A stretch of DNA of 64,000 nt from Cynocephalus volans (GCF_027409185.1 NC_084462.1:184068071-184132070), one strand, 5' to 3'; positions 34,431 through 47,366 are shown, counted from the first letter of the stretch. Notes: generated from the sequence alone by a model not told the origin. A program made the numbers and translations.

Positions 34431-35493
34431 TGAAGGTGTTATCAGCCAGGATCCAGCCGAGATATAGAAACCACACCAGCTACAAATTAACATAAAGAAT
34501 TACTAACTAGTAAAAGGTGGTTAACTACTAAAAGGGTTTTGTGGGTTTTTTTTTAAATAATGACTTAAAGGGTCCTGAAACAGCAAGTCAGGAAGCTGCT
34601 TCTCCTCTACGCTGGGGACCACCAAGGAACAGGCCTGGGAGAGGCCCCCTCCTCCCAGGCTAACATGCAGGCCTCTCAGAGAGGGCATGGCTGCCACCAG
34701 AACAGGCACGAGCAAGGAAAGTGAGCTGGTCTATGGGCCGGCTGGGTGGGAGGACAGGTGCCCACGGGAGCGTCCCACGGGGGTGGCGCAGCAGCAGGGG
34801 CCCAGCGCGCAGCAGCAGGGCTCCTGTCCTGAACTACAACAGAGGACCAGACCTGACAGGGAGGCATCTTGCAGTGTCACTCCAGGGCATTCTACTGGCA
34901 AAGCCTGATATTCCTCCAGCTGGCAAAGGAGAAATGATTACAGCGTCATCACAAAACAGGAGAAGGGAAGGTGGATTTGGAGCTAAGAGGCAATAAATTG
35001 ATCATTGACACAGAAGGCAGGCTGCACTGGCCAAATCTAAGCGCTGTCCAAATTTGAACACAAAAATAATTTAGGAAATTAGTGAATTAAGTCCTTAAAA
35101 CCTAGGAGCACATGAGGTCCTACTGATGGTGATACAGGTGGTGATACCTAGGTGGATGGACAGATAGGTGGCGGGTGGACAGATACAGGAGAAGGGTGGG
35201 CTCTTCTTTTCTTAGAATGCTGACTGCCAGTTGGTAACTGTGCAGGGAGGGAGTGCTAAAGTTGGAAATCATCATTTTGTAACCATCACAATAAAGATTG
35301 GTGCACATGAAATCATCAACGGATGCTAAATCCAGGGAGGGGATTTTGAGCAGGAGCAGAAGGATGTCTATAAGGTCTTCCGTGTCTCCCCACAGACTGG
35401 TTACCAGTTTACAAGGATAAACATAGAAACAGTGGCAAATGAAACAATGCCGGGGAGGGGGCCAAAGTCAAAGTCACCGACGAGGGCTTTGTG
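34431..35493. other. Intergenic DNA, probably old repeat debris
   Basis: Unclassified AT-rich DNA. The segment at about 34440-34560 has the feel of an old transposon end but I cannot name it. No gene is supported. Confidence 0.4.
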
Positions 35494-35880
35494 TTGGTCT
35501 CCTGTGGCTGCTGGATCAAAGCACCTCAGACTTAGTGGCATACGCCAACACACACGTCTCCCCTCATAGTTGCAGAGGTCGGAAATCCGAAGAGCTCACG
35601 GGGCGGAGATGAAGGCGGGGTGGCCCGTGCTGCCTGCAGGGCCCTGGGGAGGCCGGGCCTGCCTTTCCCAGCTTCCCGGGCTGCTGGCCGCTCACGGGCC
35701 TCCTGCGTCTCCCAGCCCGGCGGCACGGCATCTCCAAAGCACTCCCCACCTCCAGACCCACGTGGCCGCCTCCTCTCAGGCCCAGCGCCCCTGAGAATGG
35801 CAACGTTCTCTCAAATAACGTCACCTTCAGGGAACCGTCCGTGTTCCAGTTCTGTCAGCTGACCCAGTGACTGCCTCAGC
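35494..35880. mobile_element. Ancient mammalian interspersed repeat, second copy
   Basis: Shares the motif order of the 22602-23022 element: 'tctcctgtggctgctggatc', 'acttagtggcatacgccaac', then a GC-rich middle. More diverged and truncated. Confidence 0.6.
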
Positions 35881-35889
35881 ACTGTTTAT

Positions 35890-36450
35890 CCTCCAATACA
35901 GTGTGTATGTACCTGCTTTCTTCTAGAGCATTTGAGTCAGCAGATTCACACTGTAAGAAATGCTGAATGAAGTTCCTCTCACTAAAGTCAGTGAAAAAAG
36001 TCAACCCCGAAAGGTCACATACTGTATGATTCCACTTAGATAACATCCCTGAAATGAAAAAATTAAAGAGATGGAGGACAGATCAGTGGTTGGCAGGGTG
36101 AGGGTTTGGGGGTGGAAGTGCCGGGGCGGGTACAAAGGGCCCTTTGGTGGGGAAACATCTCTGCCTCCCGCTGTGGTGGAGGTTGCAGGGGCCACATGTG
36201 ACGACAGTGCACAGAAGCACGCACAGACATGCGTGTGCACATGCACACACGCTCCCGTGCTCATAAACTGGGAAGTCTGAGCGAGCTCTGTAGATGGACC
36301 CCTCTGGGGTCGTTCCCAGGCATCAACACGGCCTGTGGCTGTATAAGATGCAGCCAGGGGTGCTGGGCACTGCCAAGGGTCTCTCCAAACTCCTGCGATT
36401 TCCTGTAAACCCACAATTATTTAAAATAAAAGGTTTCTATATAATGGATT
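35890..36450 (+). mobile_element. Old L1 3' end
   Basis: Contains 'ggtcacatactgtatgattc', 'gagatggaggacagatcag' and 'cagtggttggcagggtgagg', and ends 'acccacaattatttaaaata', which is typical of an old (L1M-type) 3' end. No intact frame. Confidence 0.75.
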
Positions 36451-36473
36451 AAATACTGGATAAAAAAGAAGGA

Positions 36474-36515
36474 CTGGCTGGTATTGGGATCCGAACCCTT
36501 GACCTTGGTGTTATG
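36474..36515 (-). mobile_element. tRNA-like SINE fragment (CYN-like)
   Basis: A short minus-oriented piece with GGATCCGAACCCTTGACC, the reverse complement of the B-box area of the other copies. Both ends are missing. Confidence 0.75.
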
Positions 36516-37973
36516 TATGCTGTTTTTAAGAAATGCACTTAAAAAGTGCATTTAAATGCACATAGACGCATTATAAATTACAAAGTTAAATGGTAGAGAT
36601 CGTACGAGCAAACACACCTGGCATAAGAAAGCTGGTGAGAGAGACCAAAGGTATTACCAGAAAAATGAGGGCCCTGTCACAGGGTACAGGGGTTGGCTCA
36701 CTAAGAACACACAGCACGCTAAGTGTGTGCACCTAGTAACAGTTTCAGTGTAAAATAAATGTGCCCCCAGAGGGCAGAGCCAGGCCGACCCACCAGCAGA
36801 GCTGGGCCGCTCCACACCCGTCTCAGAAGTCGGCAGGACCAGTGGGCAGAAATCCAGTAAAGACGCACAGGCAGGAGCGCCACAATCCCGACAGCCTGTG
36901 GGTGCGCTTGGAGCCCCTAAGAGAGCCTGCAAGGGCGGGGGGTATGCTCCTGGCTGGCAGCTATGCCTTCCCACCCGGCCACACCCTGCCTGCTGTCCCC
37001 AGTGGTGCTGAGCTCGGACCCTGAGCCGGCCGTTTCTGCCAATGCGGGCCTCCAGTGCCAGGCCACCTCCTGGCCTGCAGCGTTCCTGCCCCCACTCCTG
37101 CGCCTGCTCCTGCTCCCTCGCCCTCTTGTCCTGCACCACTGCATCACCAGATAAAATTCTTGCACTTGCAAACCCATCCTGACACCTGGTTCCTGGAGGA
37201 ACTTCACGAATGTAGCCACCGACCCACGTGCACTAAGTGACACCTCAGAGTCCTCCACCCACAGCACAGGCCCACTCCTTCCGAGTGGACAAAGGACACT
37301 CGCCGCAGCAGCTCATGTGCAAGGCCGTCACCAGGCAGAGTTGAGGGTCAGCGCCTTGGAGACATCACCATCATGCAAACTCTGCCCGACCTGAAGCCTC
37401 CAAGCTGGACAAACGTCTATTGACCCCACAGAGATGTGGACAGATGTCCAAGGACGCAGCTGCGGGAGTCTCAGCCCAGGTGCCAGCTGCGAGGGGGAAG
37501 GAAGCCCTCAGGACAAAGCCAGCCCCAGCCCTACCTGACCACGAGGCTCGGCAGTCCCAGCAAGAACCACCCGCGTGAGAGACAGAGGCCTCAGCGCCAT
37601 GACCGAGCGTGGCTGCTGCAGGCATGAAGTGAGGGTGCGGCTACCCCGCGTCCAGAGGAAGAACCTCAGACAAGTTCAGTACAAGAGTGTAATGAGCAAG
37701 TAGCAATTCACGAATCGGCAGTGCTCAGGACAAGAACAGGTTCACAGAAGGCCGGCCCTGCAGGTGGTCAGGCAGTGTGTGTGAGCGGAAGACGGACGGA
37801 GGTGCCTACAGCTGGGCCCGCAGCTGAACTTGTGCAACTGACACGCTCCGCTGTTGTGACTGGCTGGGACTCCGCTGTTTGTTATAGAGTATGCGCCGAA
37901 GTTAGGCTTTTCGTTAGTTTATATACTAAGTCAGGTTGCAGTTCACTGTGTAAGGACTCAGGCCAAATTTACT
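36516..37973. other. Intergenic DNA; nothing recognised
   Basis: Frames of up to 161 codons exist on both strands but do not resemble known proteins. Confidence 0.5.
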
Positions 37974-38144
37974 TTTTTTTTTATTTTTTAAAAGATGACC
38001 GGTAAAGGGATCTTAACCCTTGACTTGGTGTTGTCAGCACCACGCTCACCCAGTGAGCTAACCAGCCGTCCCTATATGGGATCCGAACCCACGGTCTTGC
38101 TGTTATCAGCACCACACTCTCCCGAGTGAGCCACAAGCTGGCCC
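37974..38144 (-). mobile_element. Dimeric tRNA-Ile-like SINE (CYN-like)
   Basis: Two modules in minus orientation, linked through a degenerate CCCTATATGGGATCC. The target-site duplication CAGGCCAAATTTAC occurs at 37959-37972 and 38144-38157. Confidence 0.93.
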
Positions 38145-38229
38145 AGGCCAAATTTACCTTAAGAGCAGCAATAGATAACTGGAACAACACATGTCCCAAT
38201 AACCAGTGGACCAACAGAGATCACTGGAA

Positions 38230-38570
38230 AATTAGGCAATATTTTTAATTAAATAATGAAAATACAACTTATCAAAATTTGAGAAAAATGGGGGGGTTAG
38301 CAAGGAATTGGTAATAAAGTAATTATAAATATAGTATTTATCCTGACTTGAGGAGCACGTGTTGCACATAAGTATTGATATTCAATGCTATGCCCCACAG
38401 ATATTTACAATCAATTACATTTCTTTCTTTCTTTTTTTTTTTTAAAAGCTAACCGGTAAGGGATCTTAACCCTTGACTTGGTGTTGTCAGCACCACACTC
38501 TCCCAAGTGAGCCACGACCCAGCCCTTCGATTACATTTCAATTCAAAAATAAATAAATAAATAAATTGAG
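38230..38570 (+). mobile_element. L1 3' end split by a SINE
   Basis: The sequence 'attgatattcaatgctatgcc...tttacaatcaattacatttc', then the SINE, then '...aattcaaaaataaataaata' is an L1 3' end like the one at about 2440-2570. The AAAT run at about 38551-38575 is its tail. Confidence 0.7.
38424..38526 (-). mobile_element. Monomeric tRNA-Ile-like SINE inserted in an L1 3' end
   Basis: A single minus-oriented module with a long T run. The target-site duplication TCAATTACATTTC (38411-38423) and TCGATTACATTTC (38527-38539) differs at one base. Confidence 0.92.
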
Positions 38571-38579
38571 AAAAAGCAG

Positions 38580-39850
38580 TGCTTAGAAATTCATAGCTTT
38601 AAATGCTTATATTAGGAAACAAGAAACATATAAAATCAATTACCTAAGCTTTTATAAGTTGCTAGAAAAAGAGCAAATTAAACCCAAAGTAAGTAGAAGA
38701 AAGGAAATATTTTTATTTTTACAAGCAGAAATCACCAGAACAGAAAATGGGCGAACACTAGAAAAAAGGGGTGGCCCGAAATGAAGACCATAAGAGATGA
38801 CACCAAGTGAGAGGCGTGGCTCTCGTGTGGGTCCTGATCCCCACGACAGTTTGGGATTGTGAACGGCAGGAGAGAGCGGACGGTTTCTACGGGCCAGGGA
38901 AGCAAGCAATCAATAGACTGAGGAGACGAGCTGCATCTGGTAAGGGGTAACCCAGGCATCCCAAGCGTGCAAGGAGCTCAGACACACCCAGAGCAAGAAA
39001 ACAACGTGATTTCAAAGTGGGCAAAGAACAGACATTTCTTGAAGAGGACATACAAATAGACAAGCACATGAAAAAATGCTCAACATCACTAGACACCAGG
39101 GAAATGCAAGTCACAACCACAGTAAGATATCTCCACACCCCACTTATAATGGCTATTGTCAAAAAGACAAAAACAAGCATTGGCGAGGATGTGCAGAAAA
39201 GGAGCCCTTGCACACTGCTGGTGGGAACATAAATGAGACAGCCATTCTGGAAAACAGTACAGAGGGTCCTCAAAAAACTAAAAACAGAACTACCGTAAGA
39301 TCTAGCAATCCCACTTCTGGGCATATACCCAAAGGAAATGAAATGGGCATATCAAAGGGATATCTGCGCCCCTGTGTTTATCGCAGCACCATTCACATAG
39401 CCAAGATACACCATCGGCCTGCGTGTCTTTCAGCAGATGAGTGCATAGAGGAAGGGTGGTGTGTGCACACAATGGAATGCCACTCAGCCTTAAAAAGGGA
39501 TATCCTGTCATTTGCGCAGACATGGGAGAGCCTGGAGGGCATCATGAGAAGTGAAATAAGCCAGGCACAGAGAGAGAAACACCACATGTCCCCCACTCAC
39601 ATGGTGCCGTGGAAGCAGGAAGCAGAACGGTGGTGACAGAGGCTGGGGAGAGGGCGGCTGATTGATAAGGATGAATTGACAACAATGTATTGTGTAACTG
39701 ACAATTGCTAAGAGTAGATTTAGTGTTCTCAGCACAGGAATGTGAAGGGACGCATATGTTAATCAGCTCAGTTTAGCTGTTCCACAGTGTACACGTGTTA
39801 GAACACATCGTGCTGCACACCACAGATGCATGCAGTTTATCCTTGTCAGT
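38580..39850 (+). mobile_element. L1 ORF2 carboxy-terminal region and 3' UTR (decayed)
   Basis: The segment at 38650-38720 matches the ORF2 wording 'gagcaaattaaacccaaagt'. From about 39000 the order is typical of the L1 end: 'gaacagacatttcttgaaga', 'gcattggcgaggatgtgcag', 'tggtgggaacataaatgaga', 'gggcatatacccaaaggaaa' and 'tggaatgccactcagcctta'. A 186-codon frame at 39076-39636 is a relic of this and carries only part of the ORF2 tail. Confidence 0.9.
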
Positions 39851-40146
39851 TAAAAAAATCAATGTAGGAAAAGTGAACGAAGAGGCGCACACAACGCTGG
39901 CAAAGGCACAGACACACCGTGAGCTCCATTCCCACTCAGTTCAAGCACAGCAGGTCCCCTGGTGGGTGTGTGGGAGGGCAGTCACCTCTGGTGGGGGCCC
40001 TGCTGGGGCTGGGGGGCTGGTACCTTCCACACCTTGACCGGAAGTAACCACTGGGGCATCTTCCCCTGTAAACTGTCACCAAGTGGACACTGAGGAACTG
40101 GGCATGTTGGGAACTCTGATGGGGTACCTAAGTTGTAAGAGTTAGA

Positions 40147-40270
40147 GGGGCTGGCCAGTAGCTCGGTTGGTTAGAGTGTGGTGTTAACAACACCAAGGTC
40201 AGAGGTTCATATCCCCTTAACCGATCAGCCACCAAAAAGATATAAATAAATAAAAATTAAAAAGAAAGTA
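40147..40270 (+). mobile_element. tRNA-Ile-like SINE monomer (CYN-like), tRNA-proximal type
   Basis: The head keeps TAGCTCGGTTGGTTAGAG, very close to the tRNA-Ile A-box region, then 'aacaccaaggtcagaggttc' and an A-rich tail with AAAT repeats. This type resembles the 181-291 copy more than the GTGGCTCAC type. Confidence 0.9.
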
Positions 40271-40395
40271 AAAGGGAAGTTTGGGGGAGGGGGGACCAGA
40301 GACATATGAATATGAACCAAGTGTTACATGATATTGAGCAATTAGTAATTTTCTAACTACAATAAGGTATTGCTGCTTTGTAAGAAAATGTCCTG

Positions 40396-40531
40396 GGTGG
40401 CCGGTGCACTCGCTGGCTGAGCGCGGTGCAGGCGACACCAAGCCAAGGGTTGCGATCCCCTTACCGGTCACAAATAAATAAATAAATAAATAAAATTTTA
40501 AAAAATTAAAAATTTAAAAAATTTAAAAAAA
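40396..40531 (+). mobile_element. tRNA-like SINE monomer (CYN-like variant)
   Basis: A single module with GGTGCACTCGCTGGCTGAGC and 'gacaccaagccaagggttgc', then an AAAT-rich tail. The target-site duplication AGAAAATGTCCT is present on both sides (about 40383-40394 and about 40531-40542). The GTGCACTC start matches the second module of the element at 53133-53273, which suggests a subfamily. Confidence 0.9.
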
Positions 40532-40544
40532 GAAAATGTCCTTA

Positions 40545-43500
40545 TCTTTTAAGTTCAACCTGTTTTTAGGGTCAAAATGTCTCAATATCTGGGATGTGCT
40601 TTAAAATTCTTTCACAAAAACAAACAATGCTGATGACCAATCAACAGGCTGTGGCCCAGGGCTCCCTCAACTCCACATGTGAAACGGTGATGACAAATGC
40701 GTTTCTGTGGGCAGAGCACCCTCCAGCACCTCGCAGTCACACCATGTCCTCCTCTGGCTCCCAGAAAGCCACGCAGCAGGACCACACAGCTGAAGCCGAG
40801 CGACCCAAGCATGCAGACATCTGCAGCAGGGGCTGTGGCCTCCAAGGGACCCTCAGTGCCCCCAGCACAAGGCCAAGGGTTCTGTCCACAAGGAGGAAAC
40901 ACAAGGGCCAAGATCTCAGCAGCCAAACACCGGATGGCTTCTGAGCAGCAAAAAGTGGGTGAGACACGAGGGGTCAGTGCACAGGAGGGACAGGGCCCTG
41001 CGGTCACAGTGACGTGGGGTGATGAGCAAGGGTCCTTGGCTGGGCACCGAGGTGACAGTGAAAACCCCAAACCATGACTCCAGACCCTACCACTGTGCAC
41101 ATGCACACAGGCACACCCTCCCCTGCGCCCTGGACAGTTCCCCACAGCAGGGCCACCAGCTGAGGCCAAGCTCATTCCCACGGCCTTCGTCACCTTGGGG
41201 GATGGCTTTGAGGCAGACAGGCGCAGCGCAGCCAGCCCCCCGCCTCACTCAGCTTCTGGCCGTGGTGTCAGTGGGTCCCAGACAGCCTGAGGGTGTGTTT
41301 GGTGGAAGGTCCCTGGCTCTGTGCTTGGCAGCCCACGGGTGCCACCGAGGACTCAGGCCCTGCTCCTTGTCCTCCTACCCCCCTCAACAGGGTGGCTTGT
41401 CCTGCATGGCGCCTGGGTCCACAACGGTCACTGCACTGCTGACGCTCTCAGCCACAGCCTAGCAGAACCCTCCTGGAGGTGGGCTTCCCATGTGCCAGGA
41501 TCCAGGTCTGGGGCAGGAAATGCCCCCACTTGGCTCCCGCCCTGCAGGCTTCTGCTCCACTTCAGCAAATTGCTGGGGTCAACAGCGGGGCAGGCCCCCG
41601 GCTGCCCCCCAGCTCCTCGCTCAGGTCTTAGTCTACACAGGGAAAGCCACTTCCCTGGCCTCCATGGGAAGTGAGCCCCTTTCTCTTTGTGAAAATCCTG
41701 TGTCCATCAATGCAGTGAGTGCCCTGGCTTTGCTGGAGTCAGCCTGCAGTAAGACAACACCTGGGGGATGACCAGGCAGTGTACCAGAAGCCCAGCCCAC
41801 CAGCGTGTGGCCTGCAGCCGCTCCAGGGAGTACGCGTGTGAGCACAGGATGGAGGACATTGGACAGATGGCAGAAGGCTCATGTGTTTAGTCACACTGAA
41901 GCTTCTGTTGGAACCTGACTCCCCTCGGCCTCCACCTGGCAGGCACCCTGGGACCTTTAGCTCCCTGTGGACACCCACCCAGCCAGCCACTACCCACCTT
42001 GCAGCTTTCCAACCTGTAAGCAGCAGATCAGGGGACTGCCCCAGATCCTGGTTATCTGCAAAAACCTGGGGGAAGGAGCACCAAGGTCACAAGGCCTCAG
42101 CTGACCCAAACGCAGGAAGCAGTTTTGCAGTTTACATATTTGGGTGCATTTTTTACAAAAATGATGAGGGTGCTGAGGGGTCCCCAAAGGTCCTACGCAC
42201 AGGTCCCAGTGGTAGCAGTAAGCCCAGACTCTGAGGGCCAAGAATCCCACACACTCAGTGGCCATGGCCTCTGGGCTGCTCAGAGCATCTCATTTTTAGT
42301 GCTCTTCCTGGACCCTCCAGGAAAACCTAGAGATCTGGTCCAAGTGTCTTCCTCTGGCCATTGACCAAATCGTTATCCAAGAAGTGGACCTAGTGGGTTA
42401 CCCCCACCCACAGGCACCTCCAGTTAGCTGGTTCTGACAACCTCAGAAACAATCCATGGAGCTGCTCCTGGCCACTCTGCAAAGCCTGACCAGCCAGAGC
42501 CACCAGATCTGGGCAGTACAGAGCCCATTCAAGCCCAGTATGGGAGGCACTGCGGGGGGAGACCCTGAGAAATAGGTGCTTATCTCCCACCGGGCAGGGC
42601 AGAATGAATTGGGTGGGCCTGATGAAGTGCTTGCCTGCAAAGGGGCAGGCTCGAGGTGCCCCAGCTGCAGTAGGGACCTGCTGGAGTGACAGGTGACACC
42701 TCCATCCAGGCCTGTGGCCTGCAATTACAGCCTTGTGGACGAGTGCTCACTAGTCCTAAATGTACTGCAAAGGCTCGTCATTGTTCTGAGAAATGGATGT
42801 TACACTTAAACCCTAGACATCCACACAGCACCTGCCCCCCTCGCTGCTCCGTGTCCACTAAACACACAAGCAGGCCCTGAGGACACTGTGGACTGTTCAA
42901 ACAGCCACCCATGCACAGGGCATGATAAATGGGGACATTCCTATGTGTGGACCCAATGATCCAACTCATGACACCACCATGAGAATAACCTAGTTGGGCT
43001 GCAGCAAAGTCCTAAGAAGGACACCACATATTATTGCAGATGGAAACTCCTAGTAACCTGATACCAAGTATGACAGTTTATGAAAAGGGAAGATCCCATA
43101 ACTCTTGAAGCAGATGCCAATACATAACACAAGAGTGTTTACAGTTTAAACGTGGAGACAGAGCCTCGCCATGAGCTTGGCAGATGGTTCCCAAGCCAGG
43201 CTCCTTGCCTTGAGGTCCAAGGGCTCAGGGGGACCACCGGCCACCAGACCAGCTCCTGAAGCAGACCATGCGGCTGCATGTGAGCTGCCATGGGGCACTT
43301 AGAAGAATGCCAGGCATTGGTCTGAGGTTGGGAGTCTGGCTTTAATCACTCAGTCTGGGAGGGGTCTGGGCCCAAGCAGCCCGGGTTTGGCCCTGTGGGA
43401 CCCTGCACACAGCGCTGCGCAGGCCCCTCATCAATGTCACTCTTCTGGAGTCAATGGCTGTACTGTACCACGGTCACACGGGCCATCCTGTTCTGAGCAG

Positions 43501-44449
43501 GCACACTCAGGCGTCGTGGGAAGGACTGTGGAAGCACACTCTCCAGGTGTGATGCAACCTGGAGGTCTGACTCAGATTTCCACTGTCGCACTGTTCCACT
43601 TCTTAAAGTAAGTATGCATCTCTAACTTAAAAACCACACACACTTCCAATGAGAGGGGCCACGAAGCTGTGCGCCTAACGCGCTGGGCCCACACGAGGGC
43701 CGCCCCCACGTGTCCTCCTCGGGTCTTGGGGTCACCATCTCAATACTTGTAGGACAATAAACGTGGTAGTCATGTGATAAACTGCAACTGAAGTGAAATG
43801 CCCACACCCAGGGCACAGGGGAGCCACGGCTTAACTGGGGCAGGCCCCAGTTAGCCCTGCAGAGATTTTAGGTGACCGCAATTTGTACTTTTACCACTGA
43901 GTAGACTCCTTGTAAACATTACCAAACACTTGGAAAATCTGTTTCCAATTAATTTCTACCTTCATATTTTTAAATACCACATGTACCAAACTTGTAAAGA
44001 AGTTTCTGGACAAGCAATCAATTGTGTAGCTACTGTAGACTATGGCAGAAGCAAGCAGTCTTCTGGCTTACAAATATAACAAATTATGCAGGAGTCCAGG
44101 GAATAAGGCACCGACTACACTGGCTCTCAATCTCCATCAATAGATGGAGGCCACATTTCTAAGTTCTAGCAGGCTCTTCACCAGGGCAAAAACATGGCCC
44201 ACAGCCACCTGCACAGTGCAGGATGCTTCACCTGAGCTGACCGTCCACATCTGCACGGGCCCTCAAACAGACCAGGTGTACCAGGTCTGCCCCCCTAATC
44301 AAACATCCTAAAGCCAACATGCTCTCATAAGTCACTCTCTCTGCATACTTCACACTTTCAAAGGCTGCCAAGACACTAGAGCTACTGCCGAAACTGAACA
44401 AATGATATTTTTAAAAGACAGCAATGCTACAAAGGAACGAAATGCTGGT
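40545..44449. other. Intergenic DNA between CLBA1 and CDCA4; no gene supported
   Basis: About 3.9 kb with no recognised coding exon, RNA gene or young repeat. Open frames (up to 193 codons, minus, 40612-41193) show no family signature. The AT content rises after about 43.8 kb as the CDCA4 3' region is approached. Confidence 0.5.
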
Positions 44450-46271
44450 TTAGATTTATTGCTATAAGACACACACCCTTCAAATTAGTTTTCCTGAAGA
44501 AAACTCAAAACAAGAAGCCATCAGTGGATGTCAAGACTCAGAAGAGAGCTGTTTACCTACAGCCTCACAGCGGGGCGGGCACACTCCCTAACCCTGCCCC
44601 TAGCTACAAGACCTGGAGGAGAGGGCAGTTGCAGGAGGGGAGCTGGTGCTGAACAAGGTAAAGGGGACTTCTGCTTTGGAATCCTGTGTGGTTGGGAATG
44701 GGAAAATAAAAGTAATCCAGTGCCTATTTAATGCACGCAAGCGAAATTCTTTTCCCACCACTGCAAAGCACAGTTAAGATAATATGATTGAACCAAACTA
44801 GGAAAAAGGTCCACTCAAGGATCATGTCATGACATGGTGAATAATTAACAACACATTTTCATCTCTTTGTTGGATAATTTTTAATAAAGTGAGGTTTACA
44901 TTACCAACATCAAGAATGGTCATGTGCACAGAAGAAAACAAGAAACATTTCTGGCTAAGGGGTGGGGCAATGAGAAAATGCATGTGCGAAACAGGAAACA
45001 GGTAGGTGGGGAGGAGCCTGGCTGTGAACAGACGTCAAGGCTCTGCAGGCACAGGGGCGCTTGGGGCCCACTCACTTCCAACAGCAGCACCTCAATGACC
45101 CTCAAGATCGAGGGCCACGAAGTACACAGATTCAGATTTTTCATTCTAGATTTAAATTTAACCTTAAAATTTTGTTTCAGCGCCAATTTAACAGAGCCAG
45201 CCGAGGCATTTCCAATCCAACAGCACACAGACATGTCCTTTAAAACCTGCGTGTGCCTGGCACAGGGTGCCCCAGCAGGTCCTATACTGGGGAATCTGAC
45301 AGGAGGGGCCCTACAGAAATACAAGCTGCCGGAGGCACCACCGAGAGACTCCGCATCTCTGAAGATCAACTGGTGCTCATGATTTCCAAACAGACTAATA
45401 TCTGACCCTTGCCTCCAATGACATTTACATATAAATAGGCATAAATAAAACTCTCCTTAATTTACACTTCAGTCTAGGAAGACACAGCTAGCACAGTGGA
45501 TCTTCCAATGATAAAAAAAAGTGTCGTGGCTGTGAATAGTTCTCAATTTTAATGAAGCTCTAACTGTAACATAGGAAATGATAGGGAAGGGCCACACACA
45601 AATTCAAGGTAAAAAATCATAACACATTCATACTGCTGACTCGAGTGCAGTGAAGCTCACTGCAAAAACACTCCCTTATTTAAACCTTTAAAAAAAGAAA
45701 TACATCGACTGCAAGTGTTTAGGCTATAAAAGTTGCTAATGTAGCAGCAGGGGATGTTTATAGAAAAAATATACTTTTAAGAAAATAGCTGAAAAAATCT
45801 AAAGAGATAAAGTATAAAAAGTTTTAAAAATATACCTTAAGACAAAATACTGCCCAAAACATACAAAACTTAATTTTAAAAAATTCACGCATCTAGAATT
45901 AAACAAGGTTGGATGCAGCTTGCGGCTCAGCCCACAGTGGCTGCAGCCAGGACACAATGAGGCACGAGGGGACGGGCTCTGAGAGGGTCGAGACTGGCCC
46001 AGGGGTGAGCTCCCGTCTGACCAGCCTCTGCTCTGCCCTCCTCAGAGGGGAAGGGGACAGGGACAGGTCTGGAGGCCGCAGACCCCACTGATGACCAGCC
46101 GTTCCTGGACATTCTGAGAACCAATACACAAACCACACAAGGCTGGCCCCTGGCTGCAGAGGGCCAGAACACTCCTTGCAGGGCCAAGCCCGCCGAATGT
46201 TACGAAGCTCACAAGTGCATCTGATGAACAGCTGGGGCACAGGGCCGAGGGGCAGCCTGCCAGGAGGCTGC
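44450..46271 (-). terminator. CDCA4: Probable CDCA4 3' UTR and poly(A) region
   Basis: AT-rich DNA with few repeats runs leftward from the CDCA4 stop. Minus-strand poly(A) candidates are AATAAA (plus TTTATT at 44455-44460) and ATTAAA-type sites near 44727 and 44880. I cannot tell which is used, so the left boundary is a guess. Confidence 0.5.
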
Positions 46272-46982
46272 TCAGGTCTCCACCAGGATCTCCACCACGT
46301 GGTCCAGCTCACCTAGCTCGGACTTGCAGCTGGGGCTGGGGGGTGGGGCGGCTGCTGAGGCAAAGCCCTCCAGCGTGTCACAATGGCCAGACTTGGCGCC
46401 ACTCATCATTCCTGTCAGCACCGTGTCCAGATCGTAGTAGGAACTGTCCACATCTGAAAACAGCTCTTCCATGGAACTGGGGTTTTTATTCTCCAGTGTT
46501 TCAAATATCTGATCTAGCGACTTCTGAAAGCTTCCTCTATTTTCTCGAGGGTTGTCTGTTTCCCAAACGCTGCTCTGAGGGCTCCTCGGCACCTGTGCTG
46601 AGGTGACCAGTGGACGTTCAGACACTGGGCCCAGCTCAAGAGCAGGATGCTCCCCCTCCTGTTCCCTCGCCGAGCGACACAGGAGCTCTGTGGAGACCAG
46701 GCGGTCAAGAGGGGCCCGCGCCACACTCTGGGGCGCCACTGCCCGCCACATCCCATCCTGGGTCATCTCCTCCTGAATCTGCCGGACCGTGTTGGCTATG
46801 AGCACTGAACGGCAGAGATTGGGCTCGACTAGCATGTGGCAGAGCTGGAGCTTTACCAGGGACATGTCCAGAAGCGACTGCCGCTGCAGGCTGTAGGAGG
46901 GGACCGTCTTAAAGCCAGCCAGGGATCCATCCACATCTTCCTCATGGTCAACACATTTCCTCTTCAGTCCTCGCGCGAACAT
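46272..46982 (-). CDS. CDCA4: CDCA4, SERTA-domain cell-division-cycle-associated protein
   Basis: A complete single-exon coding region of 236 codons (human is 241). The amino end MFARGLKRKC is the CDCA4 signature. The SERTA domain spans about residues 27-75 and includes YSLQRQSLLDMSLVKLQLCH and NLCRSVLIANTVRQIQEEM. A second conserved block, LDQIFETLENKNPSSMEELF with SDVDSSYYDLDTVLTGM, lies at about residues 155-190, and the tail is ELDHVVEILVET. SERTA proteins (SERTAD1-4 and CDCA4) act in the nucleus as transcriptional co-regulators linked to E2F and cyclin-dependent kinase control; the acidic tail is a likely activation region. A TTCAACAG acceptor sits directly upstream, with only six noncoding exon bases (GACACG, 46988-46983) before the ATG. 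The middle, about residues 85-150, is the most diverged part. No disruption is seen. Confidence 0.98.
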   Translation of the reverse strand: MFARGLKRKCVDHEEDVDGSLAGFKTVPSYSLQRQSLLDMSLVKLQLCHMLVEPNLCRSVLIANTVRQIQEEMTQDGMWRAVAPQSVARAPLDRLVSTELLCRSAREQEGEHPALELGPVSERPLVTSAQVPRSPQSSVWETDNPRENRGSFQKSLDQIFETLENKNPSSMEELFSDVDSSYYDLDTVLTGMMSGAKSGHCDTLEGFASAAAPPPSPSCKSELGELDHVVEILVET

Positions 46983-47366
46983 CGTGTCCTGTTGAAACCA
47001 AGGAAGATGCCATTTAGCACATCTCAGAATCTCTATCCAACAACGCCCCCACAGTCCAGCCTCTGACTGTCAGAGGGATGCGAGGTCACAGCACAGCATG
47101 CGGCAAAGACACAGATTTGGGAGCCAGGGACCGAGTGGAAGACAACTCTGCCCTCAGGACAGCCACGTTCCTTTGTGTCTCTAATTCAGGCACAGTCCGA
47201 TTGTTACAAATGACAGACCTCTAAACTGTATGCAGCACAATTTTCTCCATCAAAAAAGAGAAGTGAACTAAAGAGAAAGACACCTTTAAATGCCTAGGCT
47301 GAGAATCTATACCAAAACCTAGTCATCTGTGCCTCTGACAGCAGAGGCTTTGTGGTGGAGTGAGAC

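Noticed and set aside
39076-39636. A 186-codon plus frame
   Set aside because: It is a relic of the L1 ORF2 tail and flanking 3' UTR, without a complete domain.
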